Notes: generated from the sequence alone by a model not told the origin. A stretch of DNA of 64,000 bases from Tritrichomonas musculus (GCA_039105265.1 JAPFFF010000010.1:3844001-3908000), one strand, 5' to 3'. Numbered from the stretch's first letter, positions 46,639 to 56,915 are shown. Numbers and translations are program-made.

Positions 46639-48339
46639 ATGATCCCATCCACTGTCACTTACACCGATAAGGATGGCTCAAAGAAAGTGTTTTTATTCCA
46701 TGAAGAACTTGGCCACGGAGGATTTGCTGTTGTCTATCGAGTTACACTACAAAATTCAAAGCAAAATTATGCAATGAAAGTTATATCAAAAGAAAAATAT
46801 ACAGGTCCGAGAGGAAAAAATTCACTGGAAAAATTGAAAAACGAAATACAAATTCAGAAAAGCCTTAATCATCCAAATATTGTTCAATTAAAATATTTCT
46901 TTTCCGATGATGACAACTATTATATCGTTCTCGAGTATTGCCCAGGAAAATCAGTCCGAGATTACCTCAAAAATAGCGAATGTGGATATTTAAGCGAAGC
47001 CGAAACAAGAAAGATTTTAACTGATGTTATTCAAGGTCTTATTTACATTCAAAACAATGAAGTTGTTCACCATGACATCAAATTAGAGAATTTCATAATT
47101 GGATCCAAGGGAGAAGTCAAGATTGCAGACTTTGGTTTATCTTCTTATGTTCAGTTTGGAAGGGGCATTTCAGTTTGTGGTACTACAAGTTATTTAAGTC
47201 CAGAATTACTCCAAGTTGGAAACAGATACCAAGGCTTTGAAGTGGATATTTGGGCTCTTGGTGTAGCAACATTCAAAATGTTAACAGGGAAATCACCTTT
47301 TGATGGTGGAAACAAAGAAATAACGTTTGAAAATATCCGAAATTGCAAATATTACTTTCCATCGCGAATACCTCTCTCATATGAAGCCAAAGATTTTATC
47401 AAGACAATCTTTCAAATCGATCCACGACACAGGGCCACGGCAATTGATCTTATTGACCATCCCTTTTTATCTAATTCCAGTTTTGACGACGATGACGAAG
47501 AAGTTGTTTTATATAAGCCACCAAAAGCATTACCAAAAGCCCGTAAACTACCAGTCGCCAAAAAAAGCGCATATACACCAGTGAAGTCCACGTACAACCT
47601 AGCTCCAGTGCGAACCAATTTCCGACGCAGCAAATCGACCGCTTCCACATATCGTCCAGTTCCTCTCTATAATTTCAACGATGAAAATGCTCAGAAAAAG
47701 TTTCACTTTGAAGATGAAAATCGGCAAGTCAACCTTTTCAATGCCCGCAATACAAAAAGTTTCAATATACCTGATAATTTCGTTACAACGTCTTACTTCC
47801 GAAATGACGATTTGGGCTACTTGTTCGGAGACGGAACGGTTGGCGTGTGCTTCGAGGACATGTCACGAATTGTGATTGATCCGAACGAGGAGTTTGTTCA
47901 GTATTACAAGGACTACATCTCGGGCGCGGAAGTCATCAAAGCCAACAGTAACAGTGAGAAACATTCAAAGAAAATCGCCTATGTGAAAAAGTTGGCAAGG
48001 TCATTCAAAAAGTTGAAGTCTTTGTATTCAATTACCAAAAATTATTTTGATTCATCCGTTCCACTGCACAACGTTAAGTACTTCGTGAAAAAAGACAATT
48101 CGGTCCTCTTTAAGTTCAACGATAAAGACATTCAGGTCAATTTTGGCGACAACAAAAAGTTGATCATATTTTGGGAAATGAAAAAAATGGCTATTTTTAC
48201 TGATATTAAGGAAAAGTGCCAGTTGATAGACTTAAATAATATATCTCAAATGAATCCTAATTGTGACATAAGAGTGAGATTCCATAATGCAAAAGAAATG
48301 CTCAATTTGCTTGCTAGAAAAATTGAAAGTGCTCATTGA
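46639..48339 (+). CDS. Polo-like protein kinase
   Basis: 566 residues. The kinase domain spans about 15-280: Gly loop GHGGFAVVY, ATP-binding Lys in YAMKVI, catalytic loop VVHHDIKLENF, metal-binding DFG in IADFGL, activation segment SVCGTTSYLSPE, and DIWALGVATF. A basic Pro/Lys linker follows. Two polo-box-like modules lie near 382-440 (TSYFRNDDLGYLFGDGTVGV then CFEDMSRIVI) and 477-560 (NVKYFVKKDNSVLFKFNDKD), so the layout is that of PLKs, which control mitosis and basal bodies. The catalytic loop has His in place of the usual Arg of HRD, so control by activation-loop phosphorylation may differ. The catalytic Asp, Lys and DFG are all present, so activity is expected. Confidence 0.9.
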   Translation: MIPSTVTYTDKDGSKKVFLFHEELGHGGFAVVYRVTLQNSKQNYAMKVISKEKYTGPRGKNSLEKLKNEIQIQKSLNHPNIVQLKYFFSDDDNYYIVLEYCPGKSVRDYLKNSECGYLSEAETRKILTDVIQGLIYIQNNEVVHHDIKLENFIIGSKGEVKIADFGLSSYVQFGRGISVCGTTSYLSPELLQVGNRYQGFEVDIWALGVATFKMLTGKSPFDGGNKEITFENIRNCKYYFPSRIPLSYEAKDFIKTIFQIDPRHRATAIDLIDHPFLSNSSFDDDDEEVVLYKPPKALPKARKLPVAKKSAYTPVKSTYNLAPVRTNFRRSKSTASTYRPVPLYNFNDENAQKKFHFEDENRQVNLFNARNTKSFNIPDNFVTTSYFRNDDLGYLFGDGTVGVCFEDMSRIVIDPNEEFVQYYKDYISGAEVIKANSNSEKHSKKIAYVKKLARSFKKLKSLYSITKNYFDSSVPLHNVKYFVKKDNSVLFKFNDKDIQVNFGDNKKLIIFWEMKKMAIFTDIKEKCQLIDLNNISQMNPNCDIRVRFHNAKEMLNLLARKIESAH

Positions 48340-48890
48340 ATATTTTGAATACACAATTGATTTTTTTTTTTTTTTGATACCGACCTTTAATTAGCGTCGA
48401 AATCAAAGAAAGAAAAAAAGAACTCTGGCAATGCTTTGAACAATTGCTCATCATTATTTAAGTTGAACTTAAACTTGATATCATTTAATGATTATCAATT
48501 TTCAAATATAATTTGATGATTTCTCATTTCCTCTTTTTCTTTATATATTAATGTATATATATTTGATCATGAAAAAGAATTTATATATTTAGATCATATA
48601 TAATAAAGATTCCTTTTTTAATTTATTTTTTTCTTAAGTCTCATAGAATTTTTTCAATGATAATTATTTTAATTGACTTCAAATGCGGTGCAATGAGAAA
48701 AAAACTTTTTATAAAAATGATGAAAATAATATAAACATACAAAACTGTTAATATATCAAACAGTAGAAATATATTGCTTTGAATTTGAAAATATATTATA
48801 TATATCAAAAACTTATAAACAATTAAAAATAATAGGTAACTGAAGACATTACTAATTAGCTGATTTATTAACATTTGGTATAAACAAAAC

Positions 48891-48924
<34 letters not shown>

Positions 48925-49016
48925 AAGATATATATATATAGAAATAAAGAGTTTATTTCTGTATGAAAAGTTGATAATAAGGTATTCATAAAAAGATTAT
49001 CAAGAATCAAAGGAAA
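48340..49016. other. AT-rich intergenic stretch with a 30-base A run
   Basis: No supportable gene. A 77-residue hydrophobic minus frame (48641-48874) is almost pure A/T-coded Ile/Leu/Phe and is judged to be chance. About 30 A occur from 48893. Confidence 0.5.
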
Positions 49017-49373
49017 TTAAAAAAAGAAATATTGAATTAATTGGTTACCTAATATTTGAGCAGTTGTAGAGGGAATTATTTTTAAAGCCATAAGTATAGT
49101 ATTTTCAACATTTTTTTCTGTAAATAAAACATAAAAAATTATATTCACTGAAGAATGTTTAAAGAGCTGTCTGACAAAAGAAGTCTTCTTTTTATATTTC
49201 TTAATTCGTCTAGTATTTTTCTGAAAAGTTAAACGACGAATTGTTCCTTTTTTCCAGCAAAAAGATTGATAACAAACGAAAAGCCATATGATTATGAAAA
49301 TGAAAACAACATCATAAGCAGCTCCTCCATCAGTATTTTGCCCATCATTTGAAAGTGAGGTTTCATTATCCAT
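49017..49373 (-). CDS. Small single-pass membrane protein, unknown
   Basis: 118 residues. A short polar N-terminus (MDNETSLSNDGQNTDGGAAY) precedes one strong membrane span (VVFIFIIIWLFVCYQSFCW). A very basic segment follows (KKGTIRRLTFQKNTRRIKKY), then a moderately hydrophobic C-terminal half. Positive charges after the span predict an outside N-terminus and an inside C-terminus, as in type III membrane proteins. No family recognised. No clear initiator was found, so confidence that it is expressed is moderate. Confidence 0.5.
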   Translation of the reverse strand: MDNETSLSNDGQNTDGGAAYDVVFIFIIIWLFVCYQSFCWKKGTIRRLTFQKNTRRIKKYKKKTSFVRQLFKHSSVNIIFYVLFTEKNVENTILMALKIIPSTTAQILGNQLIQYFFF

Positions 49374-49847
49374 GTGCTATTTAAAAAAATAATATTATCA
49401 TCTCACAACAAATTTTAAAACTGTAAATTTTATACATCAAAATACTATGAAAAAAATTGTAAAACCGTTTATAATTTATTACCTCTAACAAAATACTTGT
49501 ATATCAGGTTAAATACATTTTATCTTTTTTTTTATATTTAAATTATATATTATAATACTACTTTAAAATAATATAAAGTAATATAATTAATGATTTATTT
49601 TAATTTTGATGAGATATTTAGATAATAAAAATTTGAAAACAAATCAATCAAATAACCATTTATTTATTTTGTTAATTTTTGACCACAACGAATATTACTA
49701 AAATAAAAAAATTATATCATAGGACTGAATAATAACTGACTACAAACAAAAAAGACCATTTTATTGATACGAATTAAATCTATTTTTATTGATTGAGCTA
49801 AGTCATGATATTATCATGATATTACTATTATTTTTGATAAACAACTT
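49374..49847. other. AT-rich intergenic stretch, nothing recognised
   Basis: Separates the small membrane protein from the pseudokinase, both read on the minus strand. No repeat or RNA gene seen. Confidence 0.5.
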
Positions 49848-50894
49848 TTAATCGCTATCATCATTGTTTAATACTGAATCAGCCAACTTTTGAATAAACT
49901 TCGGAGATGGCTTAGGCGATGGGCTTCGGACTTTTGATGGAGAAGCATAAGATGAAGAAGAAGCTGATGATGAAGAAGAGTAACGGGATAGAGTTGGCGA
50001 TGAAGGCGGCGCTGAGCTGATGGACAAATTTTCAAATTGGCGGAGTTTGTTTTTATAATCTTCGAAAATTTCATTATCTGTTCCTGGGAAAACCAAGCTT
50101 CCATTTTCGAAGTATTTGATTATCTTGTTGAAATCGATTCTATCACGAGGAACATAATCCCACATTTTGTCAAGTATCTTCCTCTGCTTTTCCGTGGCCA
50201 ATTGACAAACAGGCCTCTTATGACTTGATAAATTTTGGAAAAATTCTCTTGATGAGGATACTGGGGGATCAAATGCAATTGGCTCGATAAGCGCAGCGTA
50301 AATAATTGAGTAAGAGTAAACATCCACTTTTTGATGCATTTTTGTTATTCTTTTTTGCTCTGGAACACGTTGATCATTTATTTTTTTAATTGAGTAAAAA
50401 TTGGTTAAATAAGGATGATAATTGGAATCTAGATATATATTTTTTGCATTTAACTCACCGAATTGAAGATCGTATTTATGAATATTCCTTAGTGCGTGTG
50501 CAATTCCGTATGAAATTATTGTTTTTTGGGTTGGAGTTAAAACGTCTGGCTTGCTAATAAGCTTTTCATGCGCAAATCCAATATAATCTGAAAGCTTTCC
50601 ATTTTCAGGGAATTTATAGTAAGCATCAATAGAATTATTTGGAGCTATGGTTACTCTAGAAATTGCCATAATTGCTGGATGCGAGCATTGATACTGTTGA
50701 CAGAATCCTTGGAAAATGTTGATTTTATCTATATGGCTAGTACAGGATTTTGAAATAAGAAGATAAGGTTGCTTATCATCCTTGAAAAAAGCTTTTGCAG
50801 TACGACTATCCTTGCTTCGAGTGAGCTCAATAGTTGATTCAGGAGCTGTGTAAGGATAAAGAATGTCAGCAAAGCCTGAAACACTTAATTCCAT
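49848..50894 (-). CDS. TKL-type pseudokinase with Ser-rich tail
   Basis: 348 residues. The kinase fold is recognisable (IISYGIAHALRNIHKYDLQF, VDVYSYSIIYAALIEPI, and a TKL-like ending DRIDFNKIIKYFENG). The catalytic loop reads FGELNAKNIYLD and the DFG position reads TNFYS, and no normal Gly loop is present, so it should be catalytically dead. Residues about 290-335 are a Ser/Pro tract (SPTLSRYSSSSSASSSSYAS), a likely phosphorylation target. TCAAAT lies just before the ATG. This is the second whole-frame pseudokinase in the window, beside 39172-40143. Confidence 0.8.
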   Translation of the reverse strand: MELSVSGFADILYPYTAPESTIELTRSKDSRTAKAFFKDDKQPYLLISKSCTSHIDKINIFQGFCQQYQCSHPAIMAISRVTIAPNNSIDAYYKFPENGKLSDYIGFAHEKLISKPDVLTPTQKTIISYGIAHALRNIHKYDLQFGELNAKNIYLDSNYHPYLTNFYSIKKINDQRVPEQKRITKMHQKVDVYSYSIIYAALIEPIAFDPPVSSSREFFQNLSSHKRPVCQLATEKQRKILDKMWDYVPRDRIDFNKIIKYFENGSLVFPGTDNEIFEDYKNKLRQFENLSISSAPPSSPTLSRYSSSSSASSSSYASPSKVRSPSPKPSPKFIQKLADSVLNNDDSD

Positions 50895-50993
50895 TGATTT
50901 GAATAGTCATTCAAATTGATTTTGGTTTTTAATTGAAAAAATAAAATACATTTATCTTAAAAAATAATAAATAAAATTAGATAATATACATTT

Positions 50994-53900
50994 TTATTGA
51001 ACTAATATCCTGTCATTAATTAAATTAAAAATACATTCGCTTGTCATTTGATCATAATCATCATATATTTCGATATCTTGATCGAAATCTATAATGCTGA
51101 ATACTAATGCATCATTATTTTTCAATAAAAACTCAGACAAAGCATTTGCTACATAATCTCTATCAGATTTTTCTTTAAATCCGATATAGGTCAATACTTG
51201 AATTTCTTTCTCAAAAACTGTACAATTCCTTTGAGTTTCATCGATTTTCAGCATCACATCATCTCCAAAAATGTCTTCCAATTTCTTATCAATATTAATT
51301 TTATATCTAATATAAAACATATTTTCATCAGGTTTGAAAAAGCTTGCACCAGGAAACAGGCTTATATAATTCAATCTAAAATTCAATACTTTGTTGTAAA
51401 AATACATTAACTTTTTGGAAGAGAAGCCTATATAAGTTAATTCAATTGGACATTCAATAGAAAATACATTTTGTTGAAAATCGGCGATTCCACTCATTGC
51501 ATTCATAGCATTTATCAGCAAAACCTGTGGATTTATTATAATTTGAGGGAAACACTTACTTGGATCAATCTTTACATAATGAAGAGAAGCATTCAAACAG
51601 AGAACATTATTTCTATATTTAAGAACAATTGGGTTAATATGATTCAAAGCTTCCATTTTTTCTTTCTCTGAATTGAAGCATATGAAAGAAAATCTTTGAA
51701 ACAAATTATTTGACAAAACCGTTTTTTTTATCAAAATTAATTTATTTCTTTCAATGCTGATTGGCTTTAATCCGAATGATTTAATTTCATTAACGATTAT
51801 ATCGAAATCATCTTTATTTTGCAACATAACTTCTTCATTGAAATATATTGAATTTTTCAATGAAAACTTTTTCAAATTGAATAAAACATTCTCTTCGATC
51901 AAACTTTTCTCAATCAGATTCAAAACGTATTCTTTTCTAGGACTATCGAAGAAGAACATTGTAACAATCTTCCCAAGATGAAAAACATTTCTTCTTACTT
52001 CTTTAACTTCCCCCAACAAATCGAGGAAGTAGAGGAACTTTTTCAATGTACTCAAAGGCAAAACTTTTTCTTCAAATTCCAAGTAATGAAGATGTTCAAA
52101 ATCCGTATCGTATTCGATATCGGTAACCGCTATTTTATGGCTAGCGAAAACATTTCTGAAAATTGTATCGTTCACTTGATCTTTTGAATCAACAAAAATA
52201 AACGTATATGGCTCATATACGAGGTAATGGGGGACGATATCTTTGATGATGTTTTTGATGGATTTCATCTTGCTTAACGACTTCTTAATTTCAAATTGTA
52301 TCGTCTTTGGAACAGACAACTCACTGAAACAATAGAAGTCAACACTTTGGTTACAAATGTCGCGGTATGAGTTCACTTCAATCTTATTTATTTGGGACTT
52401 TTTAGTGTCACTTTTTCCCTGACTAATGAGCGGTTGGCTGGCACTTTTTTCTTTCAATAAGGCTTGCAAAAATTGCTCTTGCTCGAGGTCTTCTTTATCA
52501 TATCCATTCGGATTTTGTAGGTACTTTTGGTAGGCATTCGTGAACTCATAAATGTTGATCGGGCCGTCTGAAAAAGTTTTCATTTGAATGGCTTCAATGC
52601 CAGCCTTTAACTCATCGTACTTCTCAAATCCAAAAAATGTGAAGTAAAGGGAATCTTTCATGTCACTTATCTTCTTGTATCGCTGAATGTCCTTGCACTT
52701 CTTAACACCAAAGAGAGTCAGCTTGACTTGCTTGCCTGGAGAGATCTTGCGCGCTTTTTCCTTCTCTAGGAAGTAAAAGTAGATGAGATTCTGGCTGGGA
52801 GAGAAAAATTCTGGACCAACAAGCTTCTTGGATTGAACTTCGCTTGAACTGCCAGTGCTACTTAACGGCAATGATTTCGGCTGGCCCGAGTCCTTGCTTA
52901 GTGACTCGCTGCTCTGCGCTTTATTTATTGAAGAACTTTGAGCATTCTTATCTTCTTGCGTGTTTTTGTCTTTAGAAGGAATTTGTGCATTTTTGTCTTT
53001 AGAAGGAATTTGTGCATTTTTGTCTTTAGAAGGAATTTGCGTGTTTTTGTCTTTAGAAGGAATTTGTGCATTTTTGTCTTTAGAAGGAATTTGCGTGTTT
53101 TTGTCTTTGGTTGTTTTATTTTTATTTTGCTGATTGTTTTGTGCATTTTTGTCTTTGGATGCATTTTCAATATTATTTTGTGTGCTTTTGAACTTTGTAT
53201 TATCTTGGACGCTTTTGGCTTTGGAAACATTCTGAGAATTCTGCTTGCTTGGTTCTTTTTGGACATTTTTGGAATCTTTATTGCTTTTGTCATTTTTCTC
53301 TTTCATGGTATCTTTAGTATCTTTTGAATTTCCTTTTTTCTCACTCTCAGCTTTATGCACAGCAGCAGCGTCACTCTCTGTCTGTGCCTTCTTTGCAGAC
53401 ACGGACTTCCTCTCATTCAACATTGCCATAAACAACTCAGAATCCAACGACTCGTCCACTTTTTGAGGGTAATAGCACAGAATTGAATTAGAGTTCTGCT
53501 CCTTCCTCATGAGCGAGTATGCCTTGTCCCTGTCATCAGAGCACGCGAATCCATACAAAAAGTACTTCATGCCATTGCATCTAGCCCTGTAGCCGACGTT
53601 GCTTTCAATGAATTTTGCAGCCTTCAAAATTGGCTTCAAGTCAGCGACGTTTCCAAACTTTAGAGCGAAGACGAAATAAAAAAACTTTGTCTTCAACATT
53701 CTCGCTGCCAGATTGGGTTCGAACTTATCGTTGAATTGGTCCCGATCAACCGTCCTCAAGTCAAAAATTGAGAGCTTTTTAATTGAATTATCTATCGTAT
53801 CATTCAAAATTTGAAAAGCCTCATTGAAATCATTCTCATTATCAAAACTATAAAAAGCAGAAGAACTCGTCTCAAAAAATTCAATACAGTTCATTGAAAA

Positions 53901-54911
53901 TATGATCGACCTGTCAAAACCGCCATTTATTGGGAATTCAAGGTAATATAAATTGTGACTAACTTTAAATTTGATTTCTCTAGATTCAGAGATCATAATC
54001 ACGTCCACAAACAAATCGGTTTTTTCTTCAACTTTTTGAAAATAGTCAAAAACTTGAAGACAGCGAAATTCGCTCTCAAAACCTAAAAAAGTGCGAAGAT
54101 AAAAAGTGCCATTTTCGTCATGATAAACATGCGAAATCTGGACATCGTTGATCTCTTTGACAAGGAATAGTTCATCCACGTTTTTCATCCTCTGTGGACT
54201 AGGGACCACTTTTTCAATAAAACCGACATAATAGAAATATTTTGAGGGACAAAATGGCGGATAATTATTTTTGATTCTCTCAGCTAAAGAAACATTTTTC
54301 GCTTTGATTAATTCTCTCTCCTTGAATAGTTTCAATTGCTTATTTTCGCTTTTTTTGAATAATTTCAGATCTTGATCGGTAAGGGCAAATATAGGCCAAT
54401 TCGTTTCATTCTCGATTAGAATCGAATAAGCTTGCAGTAAATCCGTAAAATCACTGAATCCGTAGAAGCAATTGGGAGGTGTTGTTGGAATAATTTTGAT
54501 ATCAGTGGCATTTTTAATGAGTGGAAAATTTGATGTAATATTTTGTGGCTGATGCAAAAGATAAAATAACTTTTCTTGAAATTTATATGTGGATCTTATT
54601 TGGGAATTGATTTTGGTTGCTAAACCAAAAAAATAGGAGTGCTTAACAAAGATGCTGTATACTTCATAATGAAAATCTTCAAATTTTTTTTTAAATTGTC
54701 GAAACTCTCTGAAAGTCATATTATTGGTCAAAAATATTGATGTTTTAGTTACAGAAAATACTTTTGAATTGTTATCAAGTAACATTTTAAATTGACTCGA
54801 AAAAGAATTGAAATCAATCACTCCTTCTATTATTACACCGATGGAAGAAATATCTAAATATTCTAATTCATAGTTCCATGCACTTTCAAGCTTTTTATAA
54901 CATAAAAGCAT
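50994..54911 (-). CDS. Large protein of repeated F/Y-x-G-F modules, unknown
   Basis: 1305 residues from the ATG at 54911 (MLLCYKKLESAWNYELEYLD). A 23-codon extension upstream is possible but is AT-rich. Along the protein a short beta-strand-plus-helix pattern recurs at least fifteen times: CFYGFSDFTDLLQAYSILIE, YFYYVGFIEKVV, LYFTFFGFEKYDELKAGIEA, FSFICFNSEKEKMEALNHIN, LTYIGFKEKSDRDYVANALS. It loosely recalls the second half of RNA-recognition or other ferredoxin-like domains, but no family is claimed. Residues about 520-720 are a Lys/Gln/Ser linker with a nine-residue tandem repeat (IPSKDKNAQ). No membrane span. The 777-residue gene at 57472 shows similar modules. Confidence 0.7.
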   Translation of the reverse strand: MLLCYKKLESAWNYELEYLDISSIGVIIEGVIDFNSFSSQFKMLLDNNSKVFSVTKTSIFLTNNMTFREFRQFKKKFEDFHYEVYSIFVKHSYFFGLATKINSQIRSTYKFQEKLFYLLHQPQNITSNFPLIKNATDIKIIPTTPPNCFYGFSDFTDLLQAYSILIENETNWPIFALTDQDLKLFKKSENKQLKLFKERELIKAKNVSLAERIKNNYPPFCPSKYFYYVGFIEKVVPSPQRMKNVDELFLVKEINDVQISHVYHDENGTFYLRTFLGFESEFRCLQVFDYFQKVEEKTDLFVDVIMISESREIKFKVSHNLYYLEFPINGGFDRSIIFSMNCIEFFETSSSAFYSFDNENDFNEAFQILNDTIDNSIKKLSIFDLRTVDRDQFNDKFEPNLAARMLKTKFFYFVFALKFGNVADLKPILKAAKFIESNVGYRARCNGMKYFLYGFACSDDRDKAYSLMRKEQNSNSILCYYPQKVDESLDSELFMAMLNERKSVSAKKAQTESDAAAVHKAESEKKGNSKDTKDTMKEKNDKSNKDSKNVQKEPSKQNSQNVSKAKSVQDNTKFKSTQNNIENASKDKNAQNNQQNKNKTTKDKNTQIPSKDKNAQIPSKDKNTQIPSKDKNAQIPSKDKNAQIPSKDKNTQEDKNAQSSSINKAQSSESLSKDSGQPKSLPLSSTGSSSEVQSKKLVGPEFFSPSQNLIYFYFLEKEKARKISPGKQVKLTLFGVKKCKDIQRYKKISDMKDSLYFTFFGFEKYDELKAGIEAIQMKTFSDGPINIYEFTNAYQKYLQNPNGYDKEDLEQEQFLQALLKEKSASQPLISQGKSDTKKSQINKIEVNSYRDICNQSVDFYCFSELSVPKTIQFEIKKSLSKMKSIKNIIKDIVPHYLVYEPYTFIFVDSKDQVNDTIFRNVFASHKIAVTDIEYDTDFEHLHYLEFEEKVLPLSTLKKFLYFLDLLGEVKEVRRNVFHLGKIVTMFFFDSPRKEYVLNLIEKSLIEENVLFNLKKFSLKNSIYFNEEVMLQNKDDFDIIVNEIKSFGLKPISIERNKLILIKKTVLSNNLFQRFSFICFNSEKEKMEALNHINPIVLKYRNNVLCLNASLHYVKIDPSKCFPQIIINPQVLLINAMNAMSGIADFQQNVFSIECPIELTYIGFSSKKLMYFYNKVLNFRLNYISLFPGASFFKPDENMFYIRYKINIDKKLEDIFGDDVMLKIDETQRNCTVFEKEIQVLTYIGFKEKSDRDYVANALSEFLLKNNDALVFSIIDFDQDIEIYDDYDQMTSECIFNLINDRILVQ
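52957..53110 (-). repeat. 27-base coding minisatellite (IPSKDKN-A/T-Q)
   Basis: Five near-identical 27-base units encode IPSKDKNAQ or IPSKDKNTQ, alternating Ala and Thr, in the linker of the 1305-residue protein. The unit length equals that of the Sel1-gene minisatellite, although the sequences are unrelated. Confidence 0.85.
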
Positions 54912-54980
54912 TGAAAGTTTATAAATTTTCAATTTTTTAAATTTTATGGAAATTTTGTACGATTTGAATAAAATAACCAA

Positions 54981-55640
54981 AAGGATTTTATCAAAAACTC
55001 ACAATTTTTTGTGAGGAAAAATATAAAATTTTTTTTATAATAAAATGAACCATATCTTAGCCATCTATAGATGATACAACAGTTTTATACATTAATATAT
55101 TTACTATTTGAGATATATTAAATTATTCTATCAAAACAAAGTGGATCATTATTAGAGCAAAAAAAGCAATGGTTTTAATAATTTCAATAAATAAATCTTA
55201 AAACCAAATAAAAATAAGCATATCGATACTTTCATTGGAAAATGTGTAAATTTTATCTTTTTTCGATATTATCAACCATATTATTTACATGCAAGCAAGA
55301 AATACATCTTATATATTAAAAATAAGGGTTATTGCCTTATATAATATTCGTATATTTACTAGTTTTTTTAAAATAAATACAAAGCAGTCAATATCAAAAC
55401 TATGATAATAATCTGTCATTACAAACAGATCTTAAATCTCTTAATTATCTATATAAAATCATGAAAAGTTGAAATATAATCCAAATAAAACATTTTTTTA
55501 AACCTGATAATCGATCGTGAAGGTATTTTTTCAATTAATGAATGTTCTCAAAAAGTTCATTTGAAATATCTTTGATATCACAATTATAATCTAATATAGA
55601 AATTGAAATGGATAATATAACGAGATTAAGAGTTATTTGA
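54981..55640. other. AT-rich intergenic stretch, nothing recognised
   Basis: Lies between the 1305-residue gene and the choline-transporter-like gene, both on the minus strand. No gene, RNA or repeat pair seen. Confidence 0.5.
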
Positions 55641-56915
55641 CTAGTATAAAACTGAACAAAAACAAAGAACAAAAGAAAATGTTATTCCCAAAATATTTGA
55701 CAGAAAGTAATTAGTCAGCAAAGCACTTGAAATCATTGAACTATTTTGAATTTTGCTGTATTTTGATGAACAATTCAAATTCTTCCATCTGCTACATGCA
55801 TCTGAGTATGACGATCCCCAAATTTGGCAAAAAGTAGGCAGCTGAATATTGCAATTTTTAACCAATTTATCAACGATTACAAGCAAATAATACCATGGAA
55901 TGAAAATGGTTTTCAAAACATTTTTGATGAGACTTTTTTCTTTTCTATTATCAATATCTTTTTGAACTGGTTTCAAGTAGTTTTTTATGCTCACAAATAT
56001 CTGTGAAATTGGGACGAAAAGAGCAGCATAGCAGGCACATCCAAATTGTTTTGAAATTACTTTATTAAATGCATTCAAAACCGTGCAATTGCTCTTTGAT
56101 GATTGATTGCCAAAGAAAAATTCGTTGCCCACAACACTGGCTGTCGTCATATAATTCACATAGTAGATTGTCATCAAAATCCAATAATATGAGAATCCAA
56201 AGTAGGAATATACAATCGGACTTACATTCAATGCTGACTGATTGTATTGGAAAACAGTCATACCAACGATATATAGAGTATTAATAATTAATAAAAACAA
56301 ATCTTGAATGATTTCAACGAGGAAGAGTGATGGATGCTTTAATAAAAAAGTTGAGGATGTTTTCATCATTGATGATGACTTTCTGATTTGCAAATGCCTG
56401 TAAATGAATAAAGAGATTCCAATCATTCCCAGCATGCTACTAGCTAAAAAATAAAAATTCATTTCAAAGTTTTGTTCTTTATCACTTGATCCAGTGATAT
56501 CTTTTTTGAAGGCCAAGAAAAGTGCTGGAAACAAAAAGAGTAGTAAATTGGCAAAAAGATTGACATTGACATATATTGAAGGAAAGATGATTGAATAGAT
56601 AAAATGAAAAATATTAACCAATATTATTCCTATTAATGTGATATTAAAACATTTTTGAATAAGCTTGAGAATTTGATAAAAATTGTCATATTTTGTATCA
56701 ACATATCTAGGAATATAAACACGAGAATTGTCATTCAATGAAAATATCATTTCAATGAATGATTTGAATTCAATAGTTCTATCAATAACATAGTAAAAAA
56801 TATAAATGGCGACAAACAAATTGATATAAAAAAGGATTGCCCATATTGAATAGTGGAAATCACTGGCATTATATGAATTTCTATCCTTTCGAATTGGTGC
56901 CGGTGATTTCTTCAT
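55641..56915 (-). CDS. Choline-transporter-like (CTL/SLC44) membrane protein
   Basis: 424 residues with about eight to nine membrane spans. The N-terminal basic stretch precedes span 1 (IWAILFYINLFVAIYIFYYV). Spans in the middle and the sequence YYWILMTIYYVNYMTTASVV then GNEFFF match the conserved CTL core ('W...n...t.agavg..yf'). It is followed by KQFGCACYAALFVPISQIFV, matching the CTL 'fGs...s.....i..ir' block, and a Cys-containing stretch near the end. Proteins of this family move choline or related solutes across plasma or organelle membranes. It is shorter at the C-terminus than many relatives. TCATG overlaps the start codon, giving a minimal initiator. Confidence 0.72.
   Translation of the reverse strand: MKKSPAPIRKDRNSYNASDFHYSIWAILFYINLFVAIYIFYYVIDRTIEFKSFIEMIFSLNDNSRVYIPRYVDTKYDNFYQILKLIQKCFNITLIGIILVNIFHFIYSIIFPSIYVNVNLFANLLLFLFPALFLAFKKDITGSSDKEQNFEMNFYFLASSMLGMIGISLFIYRHLQIRKSSSMMKTSSTFLLKHPSLFLVEIIQDLFLLIINTLYIVGMTVFQYNQSALNVSPIVYSYFGFSYYWILMTIYYVNYMTTASVVGNEFFFGNQSSKSNCTVLNAFNKVISKQFGCACYAALFVPISQIFVSIKNYLKPVQKDIDNRKEKSLIKNVLKTIFIPWYYLLVIVDKLVKNCNIQLPTFCQIWGSSYSDACSRWKNLNCSSKYSKIQNSSMISSALLTNYFLSNILGITFSFVLCFCSVLY

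Noticed and set aside
48641-48874. 77-codon hydrophobic minus frame
   Set aside because: Made almost only of Ile, Leu and Phe codons in very AT-rich DNA; no initiator; probably chance.
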